Below, in pieces: positions 1-12,406 of a stretch of DNA of 64,000 nt (the first letter of the stretch is position 1; each line of letters starts with the position of its first letter). Both the position numbers and the translations under genes were made by a program. A model generated the notes under the pieces. It was not told the origin of the DNA. It ran no database searches and was given only the letters and a program-made list of their open reading frames with translations. Source of the stretch: Siphlonurus alternatus (taxonomy: Eukaryota > Arthropoda > Insecta > Ephemeroptera > Siphlonuridae); the NCBI GenBank assembly GCA_949825025.1, contig OX463783.1, positions 13,241,628 to 13,305,627 on the forward strand, in the 5' to 3' direction.

Positions 1-921
1 CTTTCATTTTATCATGATATTAAAATCAAATTATTGTAATTATTTAACCTAAGGATATTTGTAATTGTTGACTATATGACGTCACAATGGAATCACTCTT
101 AGTATTCTTGTAAGCGCGCGATCTCGATATAATAATAACTGTTATTACGTATGATAATTTGTCTATATAAGAATCACGAGAAGTCCGCCTATACAGCATA
201 ATATGATCATATTGATAGCATTAATGTGAAGACATATCACAGAATAATATATAGTTAGTTGCCTTATGAGATAAACAAATTAATATCCGTTAATCGATAT
301 ACAATGTAACAGTGACATATGTTTTATTATAGGAGGTACCTAATATGGTTTGAACATGTTTTTTTATATTAAATACTAGTATACGTGTTTAAAAAGGATA
401 CAATTCTCATGTAGTACTGTGCTTTAAAGTATAATCTTACGGTAATCCTAAAAATAACGTAAATGATAGTGACTATTTTAAGAAATACGATTATTAATGG
501 ATATAAAAGACGAATTAAAAAATGTGCAGTGTAATGACAATTCAAGCTCGTAAGGATCACAACGTACATTTTTATCATACGATTTTAATCATTGCTTCAT
601 TGAATAGTATTACTGTATTGATCGAAGTCTTTAACGCTGACAAAAGATTACTTTGAAGTTAATTGTAATGTTTTAAATTTATGTTGATTAAAGATAACAG
701 ACTGTAATTTATTTATTAGACCGTAATTTATCATTTATAAACAACATTAAAATAAAATACGAGTCACATACTTCAAAACCTAATATAGAAATTTATATCA
801 TTTTTAATTAAGTTTTGGAATAATTTTAATAATAATATTTTCAAATCTCATAATTTTTATAAATTATTGTATAATAAATTTAAGCAATTTAAAATAGAAT
901 TTAGGGTATAAAAAAAAATGC
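1..921. other. AT-rich DNA, no gene seen
   Basis: No credible coding exon or RNA gene is visible. The short open frames here are AT-driven, with Leu/Ile/Tyr/Phe-rich translations and no domain. One CRE palindrome (TGACGTCA) lies at 77-84, the only copy in the window for which I see no surrounding repeat. Confidence 0.5.
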
Positions 922-2363
922 TTAATTTCTTTTAGCATGCATCCATTGATATTATTATATTATTATAAATATTTTGAAATATCGGTATAGAAATTTTGTT
1001 TGAATACATTTATTCTTCAAACGCTGCGTTAAGGGCATTGGGTGTAGCACCGGTAGTTGGCAACACTGACGTATCTTCACTATGTTAATTTTTGATCATT
1101 GCTCCTCGGAGTAATTTTTATGCTAGAGCTAAGCTGATTGCTGTAGTATCAAGATAATTAGTAGCCCAAGTGCACAATTTGGCTAAATAAAGCCTGATTT
1201 AAAGAAAAGTATTTTTTAGTAATTTTTTAAATTTACATGCATTTTTTTTTAAAATATAAAAAAAAAAATACTTTTCTTTAAATCAGACTTTATTTAGCCA
1301 AATTGTGCACTTGGGCTACTAATTATCTTGATACTACAGCAATCAGCTTAACTGTAGCATAAAAATTACTCCGAGGAGCAATGATAAAAAATTAACATGG
1401 TGAAGATACGTCAGTGTTGCCAACTACCGGTGCTACACCCAATGCCCTTAAATAAAGAGATACAAAAATGTGGAAATTCTTTTAGGTATTAAAAATATTA
1501 AGTCCTTTTTTAATCTCTGTTTATTTGTTTATCCTAAAGTAGAGGTTAGGTAACTCCCAACTTGAATATTTGCTATATTTGGCAGACCTTTGTTTATTTT
1601 CTTAGTAAGTTGTCGTAGGTTTTATTTTATTTATGTATTCTTTTGTCTCCATAAACTGAAAATCTTTTATATAAAATATTTCTCAAGGAAATGTCTTGGA
1701 AATAAGATTAACATAGTAATATAACATCAATATTATGTTGTTATTTTTTAAAGGTATGTTATAATTATTATAATACTTATTAAATTTTTCTTGTCAATAT
1801 TTTGTATATATTAGATTTTATATAAAGTAAATGGACTTTAGTATACTCCTTAAATGTGGTTGTATCATATTTTTTGTGTGACTTGCATTCTGAGATGACG
1901 ACCAACAATTTTAAAAGTACAATTTTTGAGGCATCTGATTCGCTGGACAAAGAGATGTAATTTGCAATTTGTAATATACATAATTCTATATTATGTATAC
2001 ACCTCTGGATAGCAGGAACGCTACTTCGTGTTACAAGCTGTATATTTATGCTGGCATTTCGTGTTTTTCCGAAGTGTAAAGTACATTATACTATACATAT
2101 TATGAAAAAAGCATTATTTCAAATTTGTTTAATTTTGATTATAGAAAAGAATAAATCATAATTGCAATATTATAAATTATATTGCACTTATTGTAACATT
2201 CTTATTATATTTATGTATATGCTGCAGTTCACTTTTTCTTTACAGATTAAAAAAAGCATTGTAGGATAAAATTTGCATTAAATTTATTGAATTGGAAATT
2301 TCTACACCGATATTTCAAAATATTTATAATAATATCAATAGATGCATGCTAAAAGAAATTTTA
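922..2363. mobile_element. 1.4-kb unit bounded by ~75-bp inverted repeats, enclosing a fold-back
   Basis: The left arm at about 922-1000 (contains TTTTAGCATGCATC and AAATATTTTGAAATATCGGT) returns in reverse complement at about 2294-2363 with few mismatches. No transposase-like frame lies between. A separate fold-back sits inside the left part (1031-1449), so this may be a non-autonomous DNA transposon that took a second insertion. Target duplications were not resolved. Confidence 0.6.
1031..1449. mobile_element. Fold-back MITE flanked by TTAA
   Basis: Arms of about 185 bp (1031-1217 and 1261-1449) are almost perfect reverse complements around an AT-rich centre. The ends read TTAA-GGGCATTGGGTGTAG and its reverse complement followed by TTAA. 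TTAA on both sides is the target used by piggyBac-type transposases, although the 5'-GGG end is not the usual piggyBac CCC. It has no coding capacity. The arms differ by a few substitutions and small indels, so it is not brand new. Confidence 0.75.
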
Positions 2364-3214
2364 AGACTTGCTTAATTATGAACAACAAAGTTGAAATTTC
2401 TATTTTTATTTTGCAAAAAGATTTTACATTTTCTCTAATGCCACACATGTTGCATACTTCTCAGGCTATAATGGCTACCGCGCATTATTATTATTTTTAA
2501 ATATTAATTAAAATTAGCACTAGATAACTTAAAACAATAAATTATATAACATAACGATTAAAAATTGTTATAAATTCAATTATTTTTAATTAACTGTCTT
2601 AACAAAAATAACTATATACATTATATTAATTAAAATGTGTTATATTTATTAATGTTATCAATTTTATTATTTTACTTCCATTCAAAATTTACAAAAAAAA
2701 AATTCTACTACGTATTTAAGTTTGCCTATGGCTGATGCTGAGTATCACAAAATAATCATACAAACCTGTTTTGTTCTTGCAGAGAGAGAGAGACCATTGC
2801 CAGGGGCAAGCTAGCTGCTATAGAGAGGAACGCGGAAACTTGTTTCATTTCTTGTCTTTGACTTTTGCTACGCTGAGATCACTCAGAAAGTATAGCGTTC
2901 GATCTCTGTATGCCCTATTTTCACATATTAGTTTTATTAAATTATAAATCATATAGGAAATTAACAAGAAAGACAAAGGGTTGTTTGTTTGATCGTAGAC
3001 AAAAACTATGATCATGTTATGTAATTATTTCTGTTGCATTTTAGGTTTAAAGTAAGAAATTTAAGTCTAAAAATCATGCAGTTTCACTGAGATTGTTTTA
3101 TTAATACAACTGTATATTATAACATATTATCAAAACCTACACAGAAATAGAAACAACAATTAAGACAAAAATAGAGAGTTTAGTTTAAGTGTGAACTGTC
3201 ACCTGTTTTTCCTG
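1450..3214. other. Non-coding AT-rich stretch
   Basis: Apart from the right arm of the 922-2363 unit, nothing recognisable is present. At 2780-2900 a slightly GC-richer stretch with a short GA run shows no open frame or splice-bounded exon that I could support. Confidence 0.4.
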
Positions 3215-3794
3215 TTAAAGTAGAGTGAGCGAAAAATTGACCGATGGTAAAGCTCATTCTCTTGCATGTAAAAAGTTACTTTGGAGCACCATAAATAAGC
3301 ATCTGAAATCAGTTGAGACCGTCCTTCGTAAAAATTCTGAGCATTTGGGTCTAAAAGTCGATGACTTCGTCCATCTACTCCATGCTAACGCTCGAAAAAC
3401 GTGGCTTCTTTTTTATTCGAACTTTAATTTCTTTCGCAATCTCCCGTAAAATGTGTTTAAAAAATATTCTAAGATAGAACATATTATGGTGAATCAGAAA
3501 GTGTCATAACTTTTATTAGCCCTTCATAAAAATTTTGAGAAAATTCTGATACAATACCAAAATCCGAGGAAAATTTTCATTTCAAATGTTGCGGTCTACG
3601 GGTTAACAGCTGACTGGATCAACGGGATCAACAACACTATATAACTTCAGCAGATGCTCGTATTGCGCAACTTGCATAAATTTCTACTGCGCAGCTTTTG
3701 AGGAGCCGACGTAACTTTTTCGTATGCACATATATAGTGCGTGACGTCATTCCCGTCATGCACTGCGCACTCAACTCGCTGACTCTACTTTAAT
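3215..3794. mobile_element. 580-bp element with TTAA-flanked short inverted ends
   Basis: The left end reads TTAA-AGTAGAGTGAGCG and the right end CGCTGACTCTACT-TTAA, an inverted pair with one mismatch. The interior is moderately GC-richer than its surroundings, has a 74-codon open frame (3225-3449) with no family I recognise, and carries one TGACGTCA at 3742. The same left end recurs at 45751. It is probably a non-autonomous TTAA-targeting transposon; the open frame could be a relic or chance. Confidence 0.6.
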
Positions 3795-5132
3795 TGTATT
3801 GATTGATTTATTTTATATAATAATTAATGGTTTCATTTATTTAATCAACTATCTATTTTAATATATTACGTATGCCTAAGTAATTTTTTTAAAAAGAAAA
3901 ATTTATGATTTATTTATTCAATAAACTTTAATTTAAGTTTAAAATTAGAAATGCCAACAAATTTGATTGCATGTATAAATGCATGATGCAATAATTGGTA
4001 TAATTGATAATACATGTTTTAATCAAAGTGTACTGTTTTTAATAATTATTTTATCTTCTTAAGATATACAATCTTTTATTAATGACATTAATGATTATTA
4101 ACTCGTAGATATTTGTATTTAATATACAAACTTATTTAATTGCAATATTTTGACACCATAATAATCAAAGCACATTTTTTCTAATAATTCTAGAATCTAA
4201 TCTCTAAAAATTCCTCGCAAATTCCTTTTCATCCTTTGGTATTTTATCAAGTTTAGCTTATTGTATTAAAAAAAAGCTTTAGGACTCTAATATGAAACAG
4301 ATGATAAAATTGATGAGAGACATAATCAAGATTAATTTTTTATTAATAGTGCATTCTTTGTTGATACATGTGTTCTTTGTTATACAGCAAACTTATAAAT
4401 GCTTTACCTCATTTATATTTTTATTGCTCTTTTAAATATTCTCCTTAATAATGCAATTATCTATTATGTTTTTTTCTTAAGGGAAATATTTAAAAATGCA
4501 CTTAAAATAACAATAAATAATTTCCTATTCAATTGGCTGCCTATGCATAAAAATTAATTTATGCAATAAACTAAATGATTATTAGTAAGTTTTTCCACGT
4601 AAAGTAGTGTTATATTTTATAGTTAATATTGAAAAAAGAACGTATTTTTATTTCCATGGATCAAAAAATAGTAAATTTTAAACAAACTATTAGACAGGAA
4701 CCATATTATATTATATTATAGAAAACATACAATTTTTTGTTATATATGCAATTATGCAGGAACCTTGCTGGAACTCCAAAAAATAAAGAGATGAAGATTT
4801 GTAATTTTGGAAGAGGTAAAAAGAGCACCCAGTATTATGTATTATCCATATACAGGACCTTCTTTATATATATACATGATAATAAAATAAGATTAAGTTC
4901 ATCAAGGATTCCATAATATATTAATATATTATTGTTTTATATTGATTTCGTGCTGTACAAAATTTTGTCATATTTTTAGGATTTTAGAAATATGGTATAA
5001 TTCTTTACATTTCAACTGTCTACTGTAATTTTTGAATAGTTTAAATATCTAATTCTATAGTCAAGGTAAAAAATTATTCATTGAAAAAATTCCAAACCTT
5101 TCAATTTCAATTTACCATACATTGCATTTTTC

Positions 5133-5169
<37 letters not shown>

Positions 5170-7846
5170 TTATAACAATAGACGATTGAAAAGTCATCAC
5201 CTCATTACTTTCAACAATGTACTTTACATTGTTAATACTTGTCTATTGTTGTAGATAATCCGTCCCGGAAATGTGGTCAACACATCTCCACAAGTATTGT
5301 TACCGTTAAGGTTATTGTCATTCTAGTAAAATTGACATAAATGTCAATGCTTTTTGACGTTTCCTTCTAATAACAATATCGTAAAGTGAGCCCCCCCCCT
5401 TCTCTTTTTAAAAAAAAAACACCTGTTTTGGATTTTCCAAAGTTATTTATTTTATAGTAAGTTCTATAATAATGGGTGGTCAATTTAAAAAAAGAAAATA
5501 TTACGGTATTTTTAAAAATTTTTAGTAAAATAACAGCTTGATTTTTATTCTTAATATTTTTGATTTTGATCTAGTTATATATAGATACTAGATACTATAT
5601 ATAACAATATACGATATAATAAAAATATACTACTGGCTAAAATGTTGTAAAAATTTTACATTCAAATAGGTTTAAGAAATTCAAATAAATTTAAATAAAT
5701 TATATTATATCTATATAAAAAGATTTAAAATATAAATATTATATATATTAAAAAAAAATTAAGTAATATTTTAAAACTATTGTCAAGATATTTAAAAACA
5801 TGACTTTTTTTTAAGAAAATAATATATTTTTTTAATACATAAAGTCATAAATAATTGTAGAAAATTACTTGTTAGTTTTGCAACGTTTAATCCATAAATT
5901 AACACTCTTAAGACAGGCTAAGAATGTAACAGTGTTTCACGTCAAATGACGTATCATGAACAAAGTGGGTCGACTTTATTCTTGTTTTAACATATCATAT
6001 TTTGTTACTTAGGTTCAAAATCCCATAGTTAAACATTGATAAATTAATATTAAATTTGATGTTGTAAAAAATTTTGTACTAAGGAGAAGAATGAGAGGTA
6101 AAATAGCCTAAGGATAAAATCTCAGCACTCGTTTTACAAAGTTAATAAAATACAAGGTAACATTATTATTAAGAAAAATAAAGTTATTTCTTAAAATATT
6201 CAAAATATTTAAGTAATAATGTTAATTTACATGCAATTTAGTATAAAAAGACTTTATATCGCTATTTAATTAATTTGATATGCTTACTATTGTATTACCT
6301 CCAATTTAAAATATCTTGTAAAAAGGTATCATTCATGAACAGCACGTGCTAAGGTAGAAAAAAAAATCTGCGCGCGCAACTTACTGGAATCCAGACACAA
6401 GACGCTTTCTTTAACTCTTCTCAATCGCATATTTATTTTTTTGCGTAAATATTTTTACAGACAAGAATTTTTTAAAATTCAGGATGTCACCTATATTTGT
6501 ATTTGTCTGAGAATTTTATATTTTTATACAAGAAAATATTATTCTCCGTTATATATATTTTTTTTCTCTTTTTTAAATACAAAATTTTAAAGACGTAATT
6601 ACCTTTCTGTGAAGAAAGGAAAGTTATTTATTTTAAAAAATTTGATCATTTTAGGGAAACAGGTTAAATATTTTTAAATACTTTTCTATTTATAGAATAA
6701 AATAATTTACTTTTAATAATCATGAGCTACATATTATAATATATATGGACAACTGGTTTAAAAAGTATAGAAATTTATGTAAGTGAAGTAATTTTTATAT
6801 TATTAACCATAAATTATTATTTTTATAATCTAATAAATTATAATACATAACAATAACATGTCATAAATATATAAATAAATCATATTTTGAAATCACTGCA
6901 ATATTTTAAAATCAAATTATAATACCATGATCTAAATATTTTAACATCCTATATAAACGATATATGATTTTAAAAAAAGAGAAGTGAGCATACTTTAGAA
7001 AAAAAGATAATGGTTGAGTCTACGACGCAGATAATAATAAGTGCTTAAGGTGGCTGAAAATAACGGGTCTTGTCTGACAGTTTGGCCATTCATTTCACAG
7101 ATCTGCACAGGTGGCTTGGATTATAAAAATAATCTCTACATATTATAGTCTTAAAATATTGCTTAACATAATAATATTCTATATATAAATGTATGTATAA
7201 TAATAACGGATTACTGATCATTTTAGAATAGTTATGCTCAATGAAATTTTTGATTGTAATTTTGAGGCTATAATATTTATTTGTGAATGAAAGAGTATAT
7301 ATAGTAAGGTCGTTACACAGAGAATTCAAAGTATATTTTTTGGACAAAATTTGAAAACTGTTTGTATCCTAAAATTGAGCCTTAAAAATGTATTCTCTAA
7401 ATTAATCCCCTCATTATTAAGCCCTATTATTAAAACTTGATATTAAGACCCCAATTACTTTTCTACCAACTTAATGTCGTAATGTCTTTTAATTCATAAT
7501 TTTCACTTTTCACTGACACTCACTTGAAATTTTTAAGTACTGTACATGCCTTTTATTAATTTTGGGTGCAATCTTTAACCAAATTAAACACCAATTATAT
7601 CAAATATTCATAATAATATTTCAAACATATTATGTCGAAATTTTTAAAGCTGCAAATTATCAGTACTTGTCATTGTAATCGTCACATTGGATTTAATCAT
7701 GCAGTCATTAGTAACAAAATGATATAATAACAATAACTTTAATTCATAATAATTTATAATTATATTTTATTATTATATTACAAATAATAAAAAATATATA
7801 ATAAATAATATTAAATTAAACAGTCACGTAAGTATAAAATAAATCT
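3795..7846. other. AT-rich intergenic DNA with poly-A tract
   Basis: No gene recognised. A poly-A run lies at about 5139-5167, followed by a weak hairpin in which ACAATAGAC pairs with GTCTATTGT (about 5176-5245). The minus-strand frame at 7090-7347 is a low-complexity AT translation and is not called as a gene. Confidence 0.45.
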
Positions 7847-7996
7847 TCATGTTTTTATTACCTTCATACGTAGTACATAATGAATATACAGTGCACGCAA
7901 ATATCCCATCAATACACGTGTTTTTTTTATGGCTGCATTCTTGGATTGGTGCCCGTTGTCATCATGTATGACCGGAAACGATGGTTGATGGCGGTG

Positions 7997-8009
7997 GTTG
8001 CTTAGCAAC
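7997..8009. promoter_or_regulatory. X-box (RFX-type) palindrome
   Basis: GTTGCTTAGCAAC is a near-perfect match to the RFX factor X-box (GTNRCC, short spacer, RGYAAC). In animals such sites often drive ciliary genes. It lies in a short GC-richer island (about 7915-8060) together with a CRE-like TTACGTCAT nearby. No adjacent exon could be identified on either strand, so a promoter role is inference. Confidence 0.4.
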
Positions 8010-8059
8010 ACGTCAAGATAACAAAACGTATGCAATAACATTCCAGTTGACATATTGGT

Positions 8060-9113
8060 TACGTCATAGGGTTATTTGATGTCAATAAAATTGACACGTG
8101 TTCATTGAAGAAAGGACATAAGTCCATAGTGAATTATAAAAGAAAATGGCATTTGTCTAAAGTTTTTGTGTCTATTTTTAAAAATTTAATGTTCTACATT
8201 TAGCAATATATTTATGATAATGGTTAATATGCTTCTTATATGAAGGATTTGAAATTGTGTCCATGTATTAAAATTAATGCCAGACTAAAAAGCGTATGTA
8301 ATATGCAACCCTTGTACCATAAAAATCATAAAATTAAAATAATTGAGTAGGTTCATGTAGTCGAAATGAATAAAAATACTTGGTATGTATAACAAGAGAT
8401 TACTTGGAATGGCCTGGTAAAATATAGAAAAATTAATTCTTGAAAACGTTTATATATTATTATAATAATTTTAAATGTTTTTGCAGTTTTTATCCTAAAT
8501 ATTTTAAATAAAATGTAAGTTTAATTTTATTCAATGCTAAACTGTACATAGTTACAAACAATTCGTTCATACCGTAGCATTTTTTTTTAAAACATTTCTA
8601 AGGTATATATCACATAAAGTGCAGGAAGATGAGTATTACTATAAATTTTCTTTTTAATTCAATATCAAGTATTGGAACGCATGAGTTAATTTTATACATG
8701 AATATTAATTAGTTTTCTCGTGTGAGTACTAATTATGACACTAATGGACCGGGTATATTAGTCATAGAAAGTTTGATATTTTAATTCACTTCACATCGTG
8801 TGACTTCTGTACTGGTGACGTTATTGGGAACTTTAATCAGTTTTCCTGTTTGATATCAAGAATTTAACTATATATAACTTTACAGGAAACTTAAATTGCT
8901 AGGAAAATGTACAGTAATTGAATCATGTAGATATTTAATGATCAATAAAGTGAATACGTTTTACTTCATGCTTTTTAATAGGTATTCTTTAATAGATCTT
9001 AATAATAGATTGGAGACATTTCTGCATAACATTTTGAAATAATATTGAGATATTAATTTAATTTATTTCAGATAATTTTAAATCTCCGCATATTCTGCAA
9101 TGAAACTCCTTTT
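8060..9113. other. Non-coding AT-rich stretch
   Basis: No exon, RNA gene or repeat structure is supported between the X-box island and the MITE cluster. Confidence 0.4.
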
Positions 9114-9509
9114 AATAGACAATAATGGTTGCATTTTTTTATTTCATAATAAATAAATATACATAAAATTATGCTTTACTGAATTTTTTTCAGATTTTTT
9201 GGAGTGCGGGAACTAATTTTTAAAAAATATATTTAAAATATCTGAATTAGGGTGGTACATCTGATGGGACAACCGTGACGTCATCAATAGCCAATCACAG
9301 CAACCGTGATGTCATCAATAGCCAATCACAGCACGACAAATGACGTCACGGTTGTCCCATCAGGTGTACCACCCTAATTCAGAGATTTTAAATATTTTTT
9401 TAAAATTAGTTCCCGCACTCCAAAAAATCTGAAAAAATTTTCAGAAAAGCATAATTTTAGGTATATTTTCTAATTATGAAATAAAAAAATGCAACCATTA
9501 TTGTCTATT
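9114..9509. mobile_element. Fold-back MITE, family A, copy 1
   Basis: Complete fold-back. The ends AATAGACAATAATGGTTGCA and its reverse complement enclose subterminal GGAGTGCGGGAACTAATTTT and GGTGGTACATCTGATGGGAC blocks, all mirrored. The centre carries a short direct duplication of a segment containing CAATAGCCAATCACAG. TGACGTCA occurs at 9276 and 9341. A second, left-truncated copy is at 45162-45442. No coding capacity. Confidence 0.85.
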
Positions 9510-9519
9510 CCAACGTGTG

Positions 9520-9690
9520 ATAAGCCGGTATTACACGATACAATTTTCCTAACTATATATATTGCATACAATTTTTCTTTACAAGAAAACTTGAACTCCA
9601 TTTATTTGTATGGAGATAAAATTTTCTTTCAAGTCAAGAAAAAATTTATATCTAAAATTGTATCGTGTAATACAGGCTATAGGCCGGTAT
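9520..9690. mobile_element. Fold-back MITE, family E, copy 1
   Basis: GCCGGTATTACACGATACAA near 9523 returns in reverse complement with a small insertion at the right end (to 9690). It abuts family A on the left and family F on the right. A partial relative beginning TTACACGATACAATTTTGC lies at 17634. Confidence 0.7.
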
Positions 9691-9708
9691 AAAAAAATCG
9701 TTGTATTT

Positions 9709-9907
9709 TACACTTCAGGTCATGATGAACGTCGCTCTTGCCTCATTTGTTTGCTAATTCTACAATATTCATTCTTCAATATTTGTAATTTTAAAAGAAG
9801 AGCATGCCTAAATGAAATCTCAAGTTCTCTACCCTTTTATATATAGTTACTGCGTAGTAATGCTCCCAAACACCGCAAGGGTAACGTTCATCGTGTCTTG
9901 AGGTGTA
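9709..9907. mobile_element. Fold-back MITE, family F, copy 1
   Basis: The left end TACACTTCAGGTCATGATGA mirrors the right end TTCATCGTGTCTTGAGGTGT, each followed inward by a GCTCTTGC/GCAAGGGT block. The same end sequence occurs at 21647-21862 (both ends) and as single ends at 22038-22073 and 55005-55043. Confidence 0.7.
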
Positions 9908-11072
9908 CGTACTTCATACGAAATAAAATAGTAAAAAATTCAGGGCTAAATTTTGTAATTTAAATAAACATTTTTACAACAGTATATTACTGTGTTCATA
10001 ATAAATTTGCTAATAATTTTAAAGGTATAATAAAACAGCTAAAAATACACACCATTGTAACTAAATATCTAAAATATGAAATCATGCAGACAAGGTTATA
10101 AACATTCATTTATATCATAAAACAACTAATTTCATAACAATTTACATTAATTTTTATTATATATATGAATATTAAATTAATTTATTTTTACATTTAAACC
10201 AATGAAAAATAGAGTACATACAATGATATTACATTGCCTAAGGCCTAAGGATAAAATACAATATATGCAACCAAAAGTAAATATTACAATTTCTCTTTAA
10301 AAGAAGTCATATATGACCTAAATCACGTGTATATTATTATTGTTATAATAAATTATATTGTTGAAAATAAAATAATTGTGATTATTATGTCCTAGATCTT
10401 TGAATATATTAAAATATAATAGGTAATAATACATTTTATAAAGCAAGGAAAAAAAAAACAACAATGCAGTGACATTTTTTTATTATTTTGCGGGGAAATT
10501 TTATACAGGTGACACACGGATCGTGTTTCGAATGTTTAAATAACATTATAATGTTTCTTATGTACTCATTCAAAACTCATTTATATTCATTCCACACTTT
10601 ATTCTTGGTATTATTATTATTTTTTTCTTATTTCAACGCCTTTAGGTATATAATTTTTTACATATATTTTTTTTTGTTATAATTCTACGTATAAATATTA
10701 CTTCCTTTATTATCATATCAAATGATCTACATATTCTTTTTATAAAAGAAAATGTTGTTTTTTATAAAAAAAATCTGCATTTTATAGCATGCAAAAGAAA
10801 ATATATATAGTTTATTCTTAGAATGAAACTGTAGAAAAAGATTTGTTTAATTTAATTAGTGTATTGCTTTTGATAAAAAATATCAAACAGGTGTTCTTTC
10901 CTTTGTTCTGATACGTTATTTTTATAAAACTAAAAAGTATTTACAGGAATTTGGTCTTACCATATTTGACTAAGAATTGCGATAAAATCTAATTAACGTT
11001 AAAATACTTTAACGTTGCCAGACAAAGTACTGTACATTACTTGAATGTGAATAATGTGTGATAAATCTATTT
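9908..11072. other. AT-rich DNA, no gene seen
   Basis: Only low-complexity AT-rich sequence is visible; the 64-codon frame at 10488-10682 is Phe/Leu/Tyr-rich and unsupported as a gene. Confidence 0.4.
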
Positions 11073-11424
11073 TAATCAAACTACAATTGGGTACTTCCAC
11101 TTTCTAATTACTCACTAAGTTTACAACTCGAACTTTCCGAAACCTTAACTTACGCGTTTTGTGAGTTTATCCGTAAAAAGTTTGGCTATACAGCCTTGGA
11201 ATCGATTCCGGCATTTGCCTGAAACTGAGGGAACCATGGAAACCTCAGTCAAGATGAACGCTACAGCTTTTGACAATGAACCGGAATATGGTTAAAAACC
11301 AAATAAATTAAATGGTGAAAAAGCGCAACTATTTAATCCTGGGCAGTATATAGAGGCATGGTTTTTGTCTAAAGAGGTCACCCATCCAACTGCAAATAAC
11401 GCTCTGGTTTGCTTCATTTTGGAA
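11073..11424 (-). mobile_element. SINE, diverged and 5'-truncated
   Basis: Reads as a SINE on the minus strand. It shares, in the same order, the tail-side sequence, the central block (ACTGAGGTTTCCATGGTTCC with AAATGCCGG nearby) and the 5S-rRNA-like block (GGATGGGTGACC) with the fuller copy at 31738-32174. The tRNA-like head is missing or decayed and many substitutions are present, so this is an old copy. Confidence 0.7.
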
Positions 11425-12177
11425 TTTCATATTATATACTATCATATGAATGTTCTGATAAAATTAAAAAATAAATATATATTCTGAAACTGTAATTAAT
11501 TATATACAATACAGAAATAATGAAATCATTACTATTTTTTTTTATAAATCATTAGCTATTGTTAAAAACTTATAATATCAGCTTATTGTTTCGAAAGTAT
11601 GCATTATAAATTTACAACAATGAAGTTATTATTTTAATAAAGACTCCTAAAATATTGTTTGTCAGTGAATTTAATTTACAGCTACGGTATACAAAGTTTA
11701 AAAAAAGAAACAAACTCTGGTGTTCAAAATGCACATTACAGCAATTTCATCATAGAAAAATGCTAAAACATGTAAGTTTTAACATGTAACTTCACATTTA
11801 GAATATTCTGTGCACATAAAGCTAAAAAACAAAGGTAAATTAATACATTATAAGATCAGATCTATTTAGAAAACATCTTTCACAATAAATAATCAGAACA
11901 ATTACCTTGTTAATTATTAAAAAATCTTTAAATAACTATAAATATTTTACTGTAATTTTACGACAACTTATTAAAAATCCTGTGGTTTTTTTAATATTAC
12001 TGTCGTAAAATAATTTTAGCTCAGTGATTTTCTAATGTTTAAACATTGCACAGTTATAAAAGTTTTAATGCATTTAAAACTATTTTTATTTCATTTGTAA
12101 CAAAAATAATTGTTATATTTAAGCATGCATGATAATCTGTTTGTATTATAGGACATTTGAAAGAAAAAGAAAGTTTA

Positions 12178-12300
12178 CTACCGGGAATCGAATCAGGGAT
12201 TTACGCCACATGCGCTTAACATCTGAGCCCCCTATATTGCATTCGAGACATACGCCACGAAATTTTTAAGATCCTGGGTTCAATTCCATGCGACAAAAAC
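12178..12300. mobile_element. tRNA-like (SINE head) remnants
   Basis: On the minus strand, 12181-12230 contains an A-box-like GGCTCAGATGTTAAGCGC and a B-box-like GATTCGATTCCC. A second B-box-like GGTTCAATTCC lies on the plus strand at about 12277. Neither can be folded by eye into a full cloverleaf with paired acceptor ends, so these look like SINE heads or tRNA pseudogenes rather than working tRNAs. A (TA)n tract follows directly. Confidence 0.5.
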
Positions 12301-12310
12301 TGTGTTTCCA

Positions 12311-12311
<1 letters not shown>

Positions 12312-12403
<92 letters not shown>
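12312..12403. repeat. (TA)n microsatellite
   Basis: About 46 uninterrupted TA units directly 3' of the tRNA-like remnants. Confidence 0.95.

Positions 12404-12406
<3 letters not shown>

Noticed and set aside
7847..8053. 68-codon minus-strand frame over the X-box island
   Set aside because: No domain, poor composition and no splice-bounded exon; the DNA motif is more credible than the protein.
12181..12295. Functional tRNA genes
   Set aside because: B-box-like motifs are present but acceptor stems and a full cloverleaf are not; SINE heads fit better.
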